Shown in pieces: positions 16,371 through 24,246 of a stretch of DNA of 64,000 bases (positions are counted from its first letter, which is position 1; each line of letters starts with the position of its first letter). Below the pieces are notes generated by a model. The model made no database searches and was not told the origin of the DNA. It saw nothing but the letters and a program-made list of their open reading frames with translations. The translations under genes were made by a program, and so were the position numbers. Source of the DNA: JACPVF01 sp964502095 (lineage in GTDB: Bacteria; Chloroflexota; Anaerolineae; Anaerolineales; Villigracilaceae); assembly GCA_964502095.1 (NCBI GenBank), contig CAZCUF010000015.1, positions 1 through 64,000 on the forward strand, written 5' to 3'.

Positions 16371-17258
16371 ATGGAACAACAGACTGGTACATTTGCTGTT
16401 AAAAAAGGTTTGGCCCAAATGTTGAAGGGCGGGGTCATCATGGATGTTGTGACTCCCGAACACGCCAAGATCGCTGAAGACGCCGGCGCTTGCGCGGTAA
16501 TGGCGCTGGAACGCGTCCCTGCCGATATTCGCGCGCAGGGCGGCGTAGCGCGCATGTCCGACCCGGATCTGATTCTCAAAATCATGGACGCGGTGACGAT
16601 CCCGGTGATGGCAAAATGCCGCATTGGGCATTTCGTGGAAGCTCAAATCCTGGAAGCCATCGGTGTGGATTACATCGACGAATCCGAAGTGCTAACGCCC
16701 GCCGACGAAGCGAACCATATCAACAAGCATCTCTTTAAGATTCCGTTCGTGTGCGGATGCCGCAATCTCGGCGAAGCGCTGCGGCGAATCGGCGAAGGCG
16801 CGGCGATGATCCGCACCAAGGGCGAGGCTGGAACGGGCGATGTGGTGGAAGCTGTCCGCCACGCGCGCACCGTGCTGGGCGATATTCGCCGTCTGACCAC
16901 CATGGTTGATGAAGAATTGATGGCGTTCGCGAAAGAACTCGGCGCGCCGTACGAACTTGTCAAAGAGACAAAAGAACTTGGGCGTATGCCGGTTGTCAAT
17001 TTCGCGGCTGGCGGAGTCGCAACTCCCGCGGATGCGGCGTTGATGATGCAACTCGGTGTGGACGGAGTCTTCGTCGGTTCGGGAATCTTCAAGAGCGGCG
17101 ATCCTGCCAAGCGCGCCGCGGCCATCGTCAAAGCGGTGACTCATTATCAGGATGCCGCCATTCTGGCTGAGGTCAGCAAGAATCTCGGCGAGCCGATGGT
17201 GGGACGCAACATTTCGCAGATGCCCGAAGAAGAAAAGATCGCGGGACGCGGCTGGTAA
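16371..17258 (+). CDS. pdxS: Pyridoxal 5'-phosphate synthase, synthase subunit
   Basis: Builds PLP from ribose 5-phosphate, glyceraldehyde 3-phosphate and ammonia in a 12-mer core complexed with PdxT. 295 residues from ATG at 16371, which has AAGGAG at 16358-16363; an in-frame upstream extension is not conserved-looking. Visible landmarks are KKGLAQMLKGGVIMDVVTPEHAKIAEDAGACAVMALERVP, the Schiff-base lysine in VMAKCRIGHFVEAQ, the second lysine in MIRTKGEAGTG, and VNFAAGGVATPADAALMMQLG with VFVGSGIFKS for phosphate binding. pdxT follows 97 bases downstream in the same direction. Confidence 0.97.
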   Translation: MEQQTGTFAVKKGLAQMLKGGVIMDVVTPEHAKIAEDAGACAVMALERVPADIRAQGGVARMSDPDLILKIMDAVTIPVMAKCRIGHFVEAQILEAIGVDYIDESEVLTPADEANHINKHLFKIPFVCGCRNLGEALRRIGEGAAMIRTKGEAGTGDVVEAVRHARTVLGDIRRLTTMVDEELMAFAKELGAPYELVKETKELGRMPVVNFAAGGVATPADAALMMQLGVDGVFVGSGIFKSGDPAKRAAAIVKAVTHYQDAAILAEVSKNLGEPMVGRNISQMPEEEKIAGRGW

Positions 17259-17276
17259 ATCTGTAACTTGGGAATC

Positions 17277-17337
17277 GGTAAATTGGTAGGGAAATGGATC
17301 CCGGTTTATCAATTTACCAATCTACCAATTTACCAAT
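17277..17337 (+). repeat. Inverted and direct repeats between pdxS and pdxT
   Basis: A 13-base arm GGTAAATTGGTAG (17277-17289) pairs perfectly with CTACCAATTTACC (17322-17334). The right half is itself a tandem repeat of CAATTTACCAATCT (17310 and 17326), so two alternative stems can form. It could be a processing hairpin that sets the PdxS:PdxT ratio, or a dispersed intergenic repeat. Confidence 0.7.
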
Positions 17338-17355
17338 CTGCTATTTACTAAAATC

Positions 17356-17934
17356 ATGAAAATCGGAGTTCTTGCACTTCAAGGCGATTTTGCCGAACAT
17401 ATCGCCATGCTCAAACGTCTCGATGTGGAGGCACTCGAAGTACGCCTGCCCGAACAACTTAAGAGTCTCGATGGCCTCATCATGCCGGGAGGCGAATCGA
17501 CCACAATCGGTAAACTCGCTTCCGACTTTGGCCTGATCGAACCTCTGCGCGCCTTCGCTCAAAGCCATGCCATTTGGGGAACCTGCGCGGGCGCCATCTT
17601 TCTTTCAAAAGACGTTAGCCGCTCCCAGCCTTTGCTCGAATTGATGGATATCAAAGTGGCGCGCAATGCCTTCGGCCGGCAGGTGGATTCCTTCGAAGCC
17701 GATCTTGATATTCCCGAACTCAAAAAGGCGACCGGCACCGATAAGCTTTATCACGCCATGTTTATTCGCGCGCCGATCATCGAATCTGTTTACGGCCAGG
17801 CGAAGATCCTCGCCTCTGTCGCCGACGGGAGAATTGTTGCCGCGCAACAGGGACATCTCCTGGCTACATCCTTTCATCCCGAACTGACCGACGACACGCG
17901 CTTCCACGAATATTTTCTTTCACTGGCCGATTGA
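17356..17934 (+). CDS. pdxT: Pyridoxal 5'-phosphate synthase, glutaminase subunit
   Basis: Class I glutamine amidotransferase that supplies ammonia to PdxS. 192 residues. GGESTTIGKLA (about 45-55) is the substrate-binding signature. The nucleophile is Cys77 in WGTCAGA, and the catalytic pair His174 and Glu176 is in SFHPELTDD. VARNAFGRQVDSFE (about 101-114) is also typical. No obvious ribosome site precedes the ATG at 17356. Together with pdxS this gives a complete DXP-independent vitamin B6 route. Confidence 0.96.
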   Translation: MKIGVLALQGDFAEHIAMLKRLDVEALEVRLPEQLKSLDGLIMPGGESTTIGKLASDFGLIEPLRAFAQSHAIWGTCAGAIFLSKDVSRSQPLLELMDIKVARNAFGRQVDSFEADLDIPELKKATGTDKLYHAMFIRAPIIESVYGQAKILASVADGRIVAAQQGHLLATSFHPELTDDTRFHEYFLSLAD

Positions 17935-17967
17935 CGAGGAGCGGGTTGCCATCCGCCATTATTTATT

Positions 17968-18891
17968 ATGTCCATTCGTCCGCTCGACCTGCTGGATCTT
18001 CCCAATCTTTATCGCATGCGCGGCGAGGCGGTCAGCCTCGATACCGCCCGCACATTGACGCGCGGCAGTCCGCTCGGCGCGGTTGGTTTGCTGGCCTATG
18101 TCAATCTGGCGCGGCACATTTATTCAGCCATTGCGAATGGCGAGGACGGCGCGTCCGTTGTAGGCGGCATCACCCACACGCGCGGTGAGTCGTTTGCCAA
18201 ATTATTGTATCTGGCCCCTTCCTCGCGCATCGATCATCCCGCGCTTCCAACGCTGATCGAGAATCTCTCGGCAGAAGCCGGGGCATGGGGCGCGTTCCAT
18301 GTATTGGCTGAAGTGGATGAAACCAGCGACGTTTTCGCCGCATTGCGCCGCGCAGGGTTTTCAGTGTATGCGTGGCAGAGGATGTGGGATATCAGTCAGA
18401 TCGCGGGATCAGTTTCGGGGTCGGAATGGAAGCGGATGAATTCCATCCATTTGCCTGCCATTCAGAATTTGTATTATCAAATTGTCCCGCCGTTATTACA
18501 ACCTGTGGAACCTCTTCCCGAACGTGCGCACGGCTGGATCAGCGACGACGTTCCGCGCGGTTATGCAAGTTCAACAGCCGCCATATATGGCATTGCTCTC
18601 ACCCCGCTGATCCATCCCGACACGAGCGATGTGGGCGGCAAACTGGTTTCGCTGATCAACAGCCTGCCGGATCGCCGCAACCGGCCGGTATATTTGCAAG
18701 TACGTTCGTATCAGGCCTGGCTTGAGCCGGTGTTGGAAGATTGCGGCGCGTCTGCCGGGCCGCGGCAGGCGGTAATGGTCAAACATCTGGCGCGCTGGGT
18801 GAAGGACGAACAAAAAGCGCGCAACTCCCAGCCTGCCAGCGTGAGCGTCCAGCCTTCGCGGGTAAGCCGGTTGGAAAAACGCGAATCGTGA
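17968..18891 (+). CDS. GNAT-like N-acetyltransferase-related protein
   Basis: 307 residues, no signal peptide or membrane helix. It opens with MSIRPLDLLDLPNLYRMR, a typical GNAT first strand and helix, and the middle has ALRRAGFSVYAWQRMW (about 126-141), like the GNAT motif B end. A clear acetyl-CoA binding R/QxxGxG/A motif is not visible, so activity is doubtful. The second half (about 160-280) repeats an alpha/beta pattern and may be a second, degenerate GNAT-like domain. It lies 33 bases after pdxT and 76 bases before the R3H/AAA ATPase. Confidence 0.55.
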   Translation: MSIRPLDLLDLPNLYRMRGEAVSLDTARTLTRGSPLGAVGLLAYVNLARHIYSAIANGEDGASVVGGITHTRGESFAKLLYLAPSSRIDHPALPTLIENLSAEAGAWGAFHVLAEVDETSDVFAALRRAGFSVYAWQRMWDISQIAGSVSGSEWKRMNSIHLPAIQNLYYQIVPPLLQPVEPLPERAHGWISDDVPRGYASSTAAIYGIALTPLIHPDTSDVGGKLVSLINSLPDRRNRPVYLQVRSYQAWLEPVLEDCGASAGPRQAVMVKHLARWVKDEQKARNSQPASVSVQPSRVSRLEKRES

Positions 18892-18903
18892 TATATTCGG
18901 GTT

Positions 18904-18959
18904 GATGATTGTATCTGTTGATCGTTGTGCAAGTTGAAAAATCTCAACCACCAATCATC
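18904..18959 (+). repeat. Inverted repeat before the R3H/AAA ATPase gene
   Basis: GATGATTG (18904-18911) pairs with CAATCATC (18952-18959), with a second small stem GTTGA/TCAAC inside (18933-18937 with 18944-18948). It ends 8 bases before the ATG at 18968 and replaces a visible ribosome site. Confidence 0.5.
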
Positions 18960-18967
18960 GATAAGCC

Positions 18968-20587
18968 ATGACACAATTAAGAATCACCGACGATTTGGAC
19001 GCCCTTTTGGACGTCCTTCCCTCCGATATTCGTCATGCGGTGGAAAAAGCAGACGATAGCGATAACCTGCTCGAAATCATTCTCGATTTGGGGCGGGTTC
19101 CCACGGCGCGTTTTGTGGACCGTGAAATCGTTCTGCGCGAAAGCGAAGTGACGCGCGCCGAAATTGACTATGTGGATGAACGCACGGGCGAGTTCGACGC
19201 GGATAACCGCGCCGGTATCGAACGCACGCTTCATCGCATTTCGGCCATTCGCAACCGCCTCGGCCATATCGTTGGCCTTACCTTGCGCGTGGGACGCGCG
19301 GTGTATGGCACAGTGGATATTATTCAGGACATCATCGAGTCGGGCAAGTCGGTGTTGATCCTCGGGCGGCCCGGAGTGGGCAAAACCACGCTTCTGCGCG
19401 AGGCCGCGCGTATTCTGGCTGAATCGAAACGCGTGGTCATCGTGGACACCTCGAACGAAATCGGCGGCGATGGCGATGTGCCGCATCCCGCAGTGGGCAA
19501 GGCGCGCCGCATGCAGGTGCGCGAGCCGATGCTGCAACATGAAGTGATGATCGAAGCCGTCGAGAATCACAATCCCGAAGTGATCGTCATTGATGAGATT
19601 GGCCGTGAACTCGAGGCCGCCGCGGCGCGCACCATCGCCGAACGCGGCGTGCAACTGATCGGCACGGCGCACGGCCAGACGCTCGATAACCTTTTGCTCA
19701 ACCCCACGCTGAGCGATCTCGTCGGCGGCATCGAAGCGGTGACACTCTCGGACGAGGAAGCGCGTCGACGCGGCACCCAGAAAACGGTCCTCGAGCGACG
19801 CGCTCCGCCCACATTCGATGTGCTGATCGAAATCCAAAACCGCGACCGCTTCGCCGTTCATGTCGATATCATGGCCTCGGTCGATGCGTTACTGCGCGAG
19901 TTTCCGCTCCCGCCGGAGGTCCGCACGCGCGATGCTGAAGGCAAGATCCAGATCGAAAAAGCCGAATTGGTTAAGCCCGCTCGCGGTGAAACGAAAACGC
20001 CCCGCCGCGGACGCGTGCCGCTCGATCATGCTCAGACCAAGCCTGCTTCCGTTACAGAAACTTCGACGTTCGTATCCGCACCGCGCTCCGAATCCGCGCG
20101 CGGCGTATCGCCGGCGGCTTCACGGACCGTACGTGTGTATCCGTATGGCGTAGCGCGCAATCGTTTGATGCAGGCCGCCAAGCGTCTTGGCGTTCCGGCC
20201 ATTATCGTGCGCGATGCGGGCGAAGCGGACGCGCTGGTGACTCTGCGTTCGTACTACCGCGACCGCCAGCAGACGATTGTGGATGCCGAACGGCGCGGCC
20301 TGCCGATCTACGTTCTACGCGCCAACACGATCGGGCAGGTGGAACAATTTCTGACCGATCTCTTCAACTTGAACACGGAACAGTTTGCGCGCGACGACAT
20401 GGATTCGGTGAAACAGCAAACTCAACAGGCGATTGCCGCGGTGCTGAACGGCGAGCGTTGGGTGGACCTGCCGCCCAGCTCGTCGCTTGTGCGCAGGCTT
20501 CAACATGAAATGGCGCGTAATGCAGAGTTGACCTCGCACTCGTATGGCAAGGAACCAAGACGGCATGTAAGAATTTTCCGGGAATAG
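18968..20587 (+). CDS. R3H-domain AAA ATPase (Ycf45 / SpoIIIAA-like)
   Basis: 539 residues. The N-terminal region (1-110) is followed by an ATPase core with Walker A GRPGVGKTT (133-141), VVIVDTSNEIGGDGDVPHPA, Walker B VIVIDEIGRELEAAAARTIAERG and a sensor-like LIGTAHGQTLDNL. This matches the Ycf45 / stage III sporulation AA family. Residues about 340-390 form a Pro/Arg-rich linker, and the C-terminus (about 470-535) has an R3H-type single-strand nucleic-acid-binding domain. The family is widespread in Chloroflexota and cyanobacteria; its role is unknown but nucleic-acid binding is likely. It is not evidence of sporulation. A strong terminator follows. Confidence 0.9.
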   Translation: MTQLRITDDLDALLDVLPSDIRHAVEKADDSDNLLEIILDLGRVPTARFVDREIVLRESEVTRAEIDYVDERTGEFDADNRAGIERTLHRISAIRNRLGHIVGLTLRVGRAVYGTVDIIQDIIESGKSVLILGRPGVGKTTLLREAARILAESKRVVIVDTSNEIGGDGDVPHPAVGKARRMQVREPMLQHEVMIEAVENHNPEVIVIDEIGRELEAAAARTIAERGVQLIGTAHGQTLDNLLLNPTLSDLVGGIEAVTLSDEEARRRGTQKTVLERRAPPTFDVLIEIQNRDRFAVHVDIMASVDALLREFPLPPEVRTRDAEGKIQIEKAELVKPARGETKTPRRGRVPLDHAQTKPASVTETSTFVSAPRSESARGVSPAASRTVRVYPYGVARNRLMQAAKRLGVPAIIVRDAGEADALVTLRSYYRDRQQTIVDAERRGLPIYVLRANTIGQVEQFLTDLFNLNTEQFARDDMDSVKQQTQQAIAAVLNGERWVDLPPSSSLVRRLQHEMARNAELTSHSYGKEPRRHVRIFRE

Positions 20588-20588
20588 G

Positions 20589-20629
20589 TTAAAACGAAAG
20601 GCGAGCCGCTGGCTCGCCTTTCGTTTTAA
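20589..20629. terminator. Bidirectional terminator between the AAA ATPase and htrA
   Basis: Nineteen-bp perfect stem starting TTAAAACGAA (20589-20607 with 20611-20629), three-base loop. A-run and T-run are built into the stem. Confidence 0.92.
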
Positions 20630-20637
20630 TTTGGACT

Positions 20638-21789
20638 CTACTGATGGGGGGTTTCACCCAGAGTCATCTGTATTTGCATCTTCTGTCCATTTCGAAGAAT
20701 GTTTATGGTGATCTTGTCGCCGGGTTTGTAGGTGTACAGCAGGTTAAGGTAATCATGCGTCTGGTCGAATTGTACGTTACCGAGGCCAGTGATGATATCG
20801 CCTTGTTGCAGGCCAGCCTGGTCGGCTGGGCTTCCCGAAGCCACTTTGGACACATACACACCCCATTGCACCGGCAGGTTATACGCGGCCGCGATGTCGG
20901 GAGTAATGGCCTGATAACTGATGCCCATGTATGGGCGGGAGAAATATCCCTTCTGCATGATCTGCGAAGCGACGGCCTGCGCGGTGTCGATCGGGATTGC
21001 AAAACCCAATCCTTCCGCCACCACTGTGTCGCCATTTCCATTGCCGCGTACGATCAGGTTGTTGATGCCGATCACCTCACCGGCCAGATTCACAAGCGGG
21101 CCGCCTGAGTTACCTTGATTAATGGCCGCGTCGGTCTGGATCAGGCCCTCGATCTCATAGCCCTGACCAGTGTCAATGGTGCGGCCGGTCGCGCTGACCA
21201 CGCCGACTGTTACCGTGTTCTTGAAGTCACCCAGCGGAGAGCCGATCGCGATCACCGACTCACCGGGTTTGAGCAGGTCCGAGTTCCCAAGCGTAGCTAC
21301 GGCTGGGACTCTGCCGTTCGTCTTCAAAACCGCGATATCGGAATATTGATCCGTTCCCACGATGCTCGCGTTTTCCTGCGTTCCATCGGAGAGAATAATC
21401 TTTACATCTTTTGTGCCGGCCACCACATGATTATTGGTAATGATGTAGCCCTGATCGGACACAAAGAAGCCACTGCCGCTGACTGTCGCGTCGCCGGTTG
21501 GCCCGAAGAAACTCATCTGTCCGGGAATTGTGCCGACGATGGTCACCACAGCCGGGCCGATTTTTTGAACCGCCTGTGTAATGGTTGTTTCGATATCGGT
21601 CGAGTTAATGACCAGCGTCTTGCTGGGGTTGGTGTTGGTCGCCTGCACGGAAACGGGCGCTGAAATAGGCAGGGCCTGGTCTCTCACTGCCCGGTAGATC
21701 ACCACTCCGCCTACCACCGCGCCGCCTAAAGCCGAAACTCCCGCCAGAAACACAACGATTACGCCGTAAAGAATTCTTTTTAGTGACAT
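20638..21789 (-). CDS. htrA: HtrA/DegP-type membrane-anchored serine protease with PDZ domain
   Basis: Quality-control protease acting outside the cytoplasmic membrane. 383 residues. One N-terminal helix (about 6-34) works as signal anchor. The trypsin-like domain has the triad His121 (TNNHVVAG), Asp151 (YSDIAVLK) and Ser228 (NQGNSGGPL). The C-terminal PDZ domain (about 285-375) contains VYVSKVASGSPADQAGLQQGDIITGLG. All catalytic residues are present. ATG at 21789 is preceded by AAGGAG. A perfect inverted repeat sits 35 bases upstream and may be a stress-regulator site. Confidence 0.95.
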   Translation of the reverse strand: MSLKRILYGVIVVFLAGVSALGGAVVGGVVIYRAVRDQALPISAPVSVQATNTNPSKTLVINSTDIETTITQAVQKIGPAVVTIVGTIPGQMSFFGPTGDATVSGSGFFVSDQGYIITNNHVVAGTKDVKIILSDGTQENASIVGTDQYSDIAVLKTNGRVPAVATLGNSDLLKPGESVIAIGSPLGDFKNTVTVGVVSATGRTIDTGQGYEIEGLIQTDAAINQGNSGGPLVNLAGEVIGINNLIVRGNGNGDTVVAEGLGFAIPIDTAQAVASQIMQKGYFSRPYMGISYQAITPDIAAAYNLPVQWGVYVSKVASGSPADQAGLQQGDIITGLGNVQFDQTHDYLNLLYTYKPGDKITINILRNGQKMQIQMTLGETPHQ

Positions 21790-21823
21790 ATTGAGCTCCT
21801 TGCTCTTTCCTTATATTGCACGA

Positions 21824-21845
21824 TTATTTTAGTATTCTAAAATAA
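21824..21845. promoter_or_regulatory. Perfect inverted repeat upstream of htrA
   Basis: TTATTTTAG and CTAAAATAA (nine-bp arms, four-base spacer) in the AT-rich gap between divergent htrA and tmk. It could be an operator for htrA. The rest of 21790-21999 is AT-rich; a TATACT at 21936 may serve tmk, but no good -35 is visible. Confidence 0.45.
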
Positions 21846-21999
21846 CAGCTGAATTAAATAATGACGCAAAAAATGAACGTATAATTAAAATACTGATAAA
21901 TCGTTGTTAGAGTTCTGTATTATTTCGTTAATGGTTATACTTGGAACAAGTTGCATCGAACTGAGACTTCAAAACTGAAATTACCCGGAAGATTCAATC

Positions 22000-22623
22000 A
22001 TGTTCATTACTCTCGAAGGCCCGGAAGGCTCCGGCAAGACCTCCCACATACCAGCGCTCGTTGAGTATTTACGCGAGAAGGGCTATACGGTTTTCCCCAC
22101 GCGTGAACCGGGCGGCACGTCCATCAGCGAACAGATCCGCGACATCCTGCATGATTTGAAGAATGCCGAGATGCACCCGCGTACAGAGACACTGCTTTAT
22201 CAGGCGGCACGCGCCCAAATTGTGGAACAGGTCATTCGTCCGCGATTGGAGGCGGGCGAGATCGTCATCTCCGACCGTTACTATGATTCCACGATTGCCT
22301 ATCAGGGCTACGGCCATCAACAAGATTTGGAACAGGTCCGCGCGCTGGTTCGCTACGCGACGGACGGCCTCACACCTGATTTGACGATCCTTTTGGATCT
22401 GGATGTGGAAGTGGGACTCGGGCGCAAAACCCAGAATGCAGTCGAGTGGAACCGCCTCGACGCGTACACGGTGGAGTTCCATCAACGCGTCCGCGCGGGG
22501 TATTTGCAGATGGTGAAGCAGGAGCCGAGTCGCTGGGCGGTGGTGGACGCCGGGCGCGATTGGCAGTCCGTGCAGGATGAGTTGAGGAAAATGATTCTGA
22601 AAAAAGTAGAGAGGTCAAAATGA
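22000..22623 (+). CDS. tmk: Thymidylate kinase
   Basis: Phosphorylates dTMP to dTDP. 207 residues. P-loop GPEGSGKTS (7-15), the dTMP/DR motif REPGGTSISEQIR (about 34-46), and SDRYYDSTIAYQGYG (about 91-105) with the LID region RKTQNAVEWNRLD (about 147-159). Sequence up to the LID fits the bacterial enzyme. Ribosome site is weak (GGAAG). The last four bases overlap the DinB-like gene, so the two are translated together. Confidence 0.95.
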   Translation: MFITLEGPEGSGKTSHIPALVEYLREKGYTVFPTREPGGTSISEQIRDILHDLKNAEMHPRTETLLYQAARAQIVEQVIRPRLEAGEIVISDRYYDSTIAYQGYGHQQDLEQVRALVRYATDGLTPDLTILLDLDVEVGLGRKTQNAVEWNRLDAYTVEFHQRVRAGYLQMVKQEPSRWAVVDAGRDWQSVQDELRKMILKKVERSK

Positions 22624-23120
22624 GTGAGATGCCAGCGAATCAAAAAGAGTTATTATCCCGGATTGAGCATGAATGGACTGCCCTCATGGACGCGGTCGCA
22701 CACCTCGATGAAAAGCAGATGACAACGCCGGATGCGGGCGGATGGTCGCCGAAGGATAACCTTTCGCACCTCGCCGACTGGATGAATGTCCTGCTTGGCT
22801 ATCACATGGATCGCCGTCCGGCGCACGAGGTGCTCGGTGTTTCAGCAGAGGTCACCAAAGATTGGAATAATTACGATGCGATCAATGCTGTTCTGTTCGA
22901 GCGGAATCGGACCCGCACAACAGAGGACGTTTTGAACGGGTTGAAACAGGTCTATGCGCGCGTGACCGCAAGGCTTGAGTCCATGCCGTTCGCAGAATTA
23001 CTCAAGCCGCGACAACCGGAAGATCCGCAAAGCGGCACCCTGCTCGGCTCCGTCATTGGGAACACGTACGAACATTTTGCCGAACACCGCGAAACGATGG
23101 AAAAGAATCGCAAGCCATGA
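22620..23120 (+). CDS. DinB/ClbS-like four-helix bundle protein
   Basis: 166 residues. Histidines in NLSHLADWMN (about 49-58) and in NTYEHFAEHRETM near the C-terminus fit the three-histidine metal site of the DinB superfamily; the PDAGGWSPKDNLSHLADW start region resembles ClbS/DfsB (DUF1706) proteins. ClbS is a colibactin self-resistance hydrolase, but most homologues have unknown roles. ATGA overlap with tmk at 22620-22623 and an ATGA overlap at the end with a short remnant frame. Confidence 0.75.
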   Translation: MSEMPANQKELLSRIEHEWTALMDAVAHLDEKQMTTPDAGGWSPKDNLSHLADWMNVLLGYHMDRRPAHEVLGVSAEVTKDWNNYDAINAVLFERNRTRTTEDVLNGLKQVYARVTARLESMPFAELLKPRQPEDPQSGTLLGSVIGNTYEHFAEHRETMEKNRKP

Positions 23121-23243
23121 TCCAACTTCCCGCGCACGATCACCTCGACCATCTTGGCATTCCCTATCAGCGCGAGTCAGGAATGGGACAAGGTGCAGGC
23201 GGAATTACGCGGGACAATCTTGAACAGGCTGTCTCCCAAATAG
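23117..23243 (+). pseudogene. Possible decayed remnant of a YbaK/aminoacyl-tRNA deacylase-like gene
   Basis: An ATG at 23117 overlaps the stop of the preceding gene and begins a frame reading HDHLDHLGIPYQRES, which resembles the N-terminus of YbaK/ProX-type deacylases (one helix plus a GIPY strand). After about 20 codons the frame loses protein-like character, while another frame reads SQEWDKVQAELRGTILNRLSPK and stops at 23243. That pattern suggests a gene start joined, after deletion or frameshift, to an unrelated or shifted end. Family call is weak; it could also be random. Confidence 0.3.
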
Positions 23244-23317
23244 GATTCAATCGATTTCTTCGGCTGTGTAAAGGCGGCCCTCCCTCATTGACAAACTCGT
23301 GCCAAGCAAATTGGCCT

Positions 23318-23326
23318 GTGATATAC
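23318..23326 (+). promoter_or_regulatory. Extended -10 promoter of the RRM gene
   Basis: TGA-TATACT, with GTGCCA (4 of 6 to TTGACA) 17 bases upstream at 23298-23303. It implies a leader of about 95 bases before the ATG at 23429. Confidence 0.5.
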
Positions 23327-23395
23327 TCAAAGCATTGTCAACAGGGGTTTGGCTGATCCTCTTCCGAGGTCGTCCGACGCCTGCATTTTTCACAG

Positions 23396-23412
23396 ACCCG
23401 TCAGAAACGGGT
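23396..23412 (+). promoter_or_regulatory. Leader hairpin just before the RRM gene ribosome site
   Basis: ACCCGT/ACGGGT (23396-23401 with 23407-23412), loop CAGAA, seven bases upstream of AGGAG at 23420. Long structured leaders are common for cold-inducible RNA-binding proteins; regulation here is inferred. Confidence 0.4.
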
Positions 23413-23428
23413 GTTTGTCAGGAGAATT

Positions 23429-23722
23429 ATGGAATCGAAGTTGTACGTTGGGAATCTGCCCTACTCGGCTACGGAAGAGGAGCTGAGCAAAATGTTTGGG
23501 CAGGCAGGCACAGTGACCTCGGTGGCGATCATCAAAGACCGCGAAACCGGCCGCTCCAAGGGCTTTGCCTTTGTTGAGATGAGCTCGGATTCCGAGGCTC
23601 AGAAGGCCATCAGCATGTTGAATGGCCAAAGTATGGACGGCCGCGACCTGCGCGTGAGTGTTGCCCGGCCGCGCGAGGAAGGCGGAGGACGTTCGTTTGG
23701 CGGGGGCCGCCAGCGCCGATAG
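23429..23722 (+). CDS. Single-RRM RNA-binding protein
   Basis: 97 residues from ATG at 23429, with AGGAG at 23420-23424; a GTG at 23411 is in frame but inside the hairpin. RNP2 is LYVGNL (5-10) and RNP1 is KGFAFVEM (about 44-51), both complete. A short Gly/Arg tail (REEGGGRSFGGGRQRR) follows the RRM. This is the cyanobacterial Rbp/cold-shock type, which binds single-stranded RNA and often acts as RNA chaperone. Its own promoter and terminator mark it as monocistronic. Confidence 0.93.
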   Translation: MESKLYVGNLPYSATEEELSKMFGQAGTVTSVAIIKDRETGRSKGFAFVEMSSDSEAQKAISMLNGQSMDGRDLRVSVARPREEGGGRSFGGGRQRR

Positions 23723-23745
23723 AAACATCGACTCAACGCCAAAAC

Positions 23746-23776
23746 AAATTCCCCAACGAGAGTTGGGGAATTTTTA
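23746..23776. terminator. Terminator between the RRM gene and fmdB-like gene
   Basis: Twelve-bp stem AAATTCCCCAAC/GTTGGGGAATTT (23746-23757 with 23762-23773), loop GAGA, then TTATTTC. Symmetric A and T runs allow use from both sides. Confidence 0.88.
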
Positions 23777-23786
23777 TTTCCGTAAT

Positions 23787-24176
23787 TTAGAGGTCTTCGC
23801 CGCCGGGCGCCTCGTCCGCGCCCAAACCGGGTAAGGCGGATTCGATCTCCTCGGGGCTTTGACCGGCCTCCAGACGCTCGGTCACTTCATCGAATTCGGG
23901 CGGCAGGTCCTCGCCCATCTCGCGGCCCATTTTCTTCATCATCCGGCCAAGAGCCTTTGGATCGTCCTCCAGTCCTTCGAGAGCGCCCATGCCGTCTTCC
24001 ATGCTTTCCATGCGGGTTTCCTCGGATTTCATCAGACGTACGCGGTTCAATCGCCGTTTGACATTGACGCTGTTGCAATGTGCGCAATGGACCTGCGTCA
24101 CGCCGTATTCGCGGTAGCTCAGGAAAATCTCGAAGCGCTGGCCGCAGTCGCGACACACGTAATCGTAAGTGGGCAT
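23787..24176 (-). CDS. FmdB-family zinc ribbon protein
   Basis: 129 residues. The N-terminal 45 residues are the FmdB zinc ribbon: MPTYDYVCRDCGQRFE with CxxC, and VHCAHCNS with the second CxxC. The remainder is a very acidic, Met/Glu-rich tail (MEDGMGALEGLEDDPKALG ... LPGLGADEAPGGEDL). The family was first noted as a putative regulator near methylotrophy genes, but most members have no known role. The start codon lies seven bases after a TAAAAT box with no ribosome site, suggesting a leaderless mRNA. Confidence 0.88.
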   Translation of the reverse strand: MPTYDYVCRDCGQRFEIFLSYREYGVTQVHCAHCNSVNVKRRLNRVRLMKSEETRMESMEDGMGALEGLEDDPKALGRMMKKMGREMGEDLPPEFDEVTERLEAGQSPEEIESALPGLGADEAPGGEDL

Positions 24177-24182
24177 GAACTG

Positions 24183-24188
24183 ATTTTA
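24183..24188 (-). promoter_or_regulatory. -10 box of the fmdB-like gene
   Basis: On the minus strand TAAAAT ends six bases before the ATG at 24176. Transcription would start at or next to the A of ATG, so the message would be leaderless. Confidence 0.35.
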
Positions 24189-24231
24189 ACGGAAACAGCC
24201 CGGGGCGGGGAGGGAGGCGGATGGGTCTCTT

Positions 24232-24240
24232 TGGTACAAT
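24232..24240 (+). promoter_or_regulatory. Extended -10 promoter of gmk
   Basis: TGG-TACAAT ends six bases before the gmk ATG at 24247, and no ribosome site is present between. Predicts a leaderless gmk message. Confidence 0.45.
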
Positions 24241-24246
24241 ACGGCC

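Noticed and set aside
18968..20587. Evidence of sporulation from a SpoIIIAA-like ATPase
   Set aside because: The protein has the R3H/Ycf45 architecture common in non-sporulating phyla and no other sporulation gene is near; FtsK at 38741 is the general division translocase.
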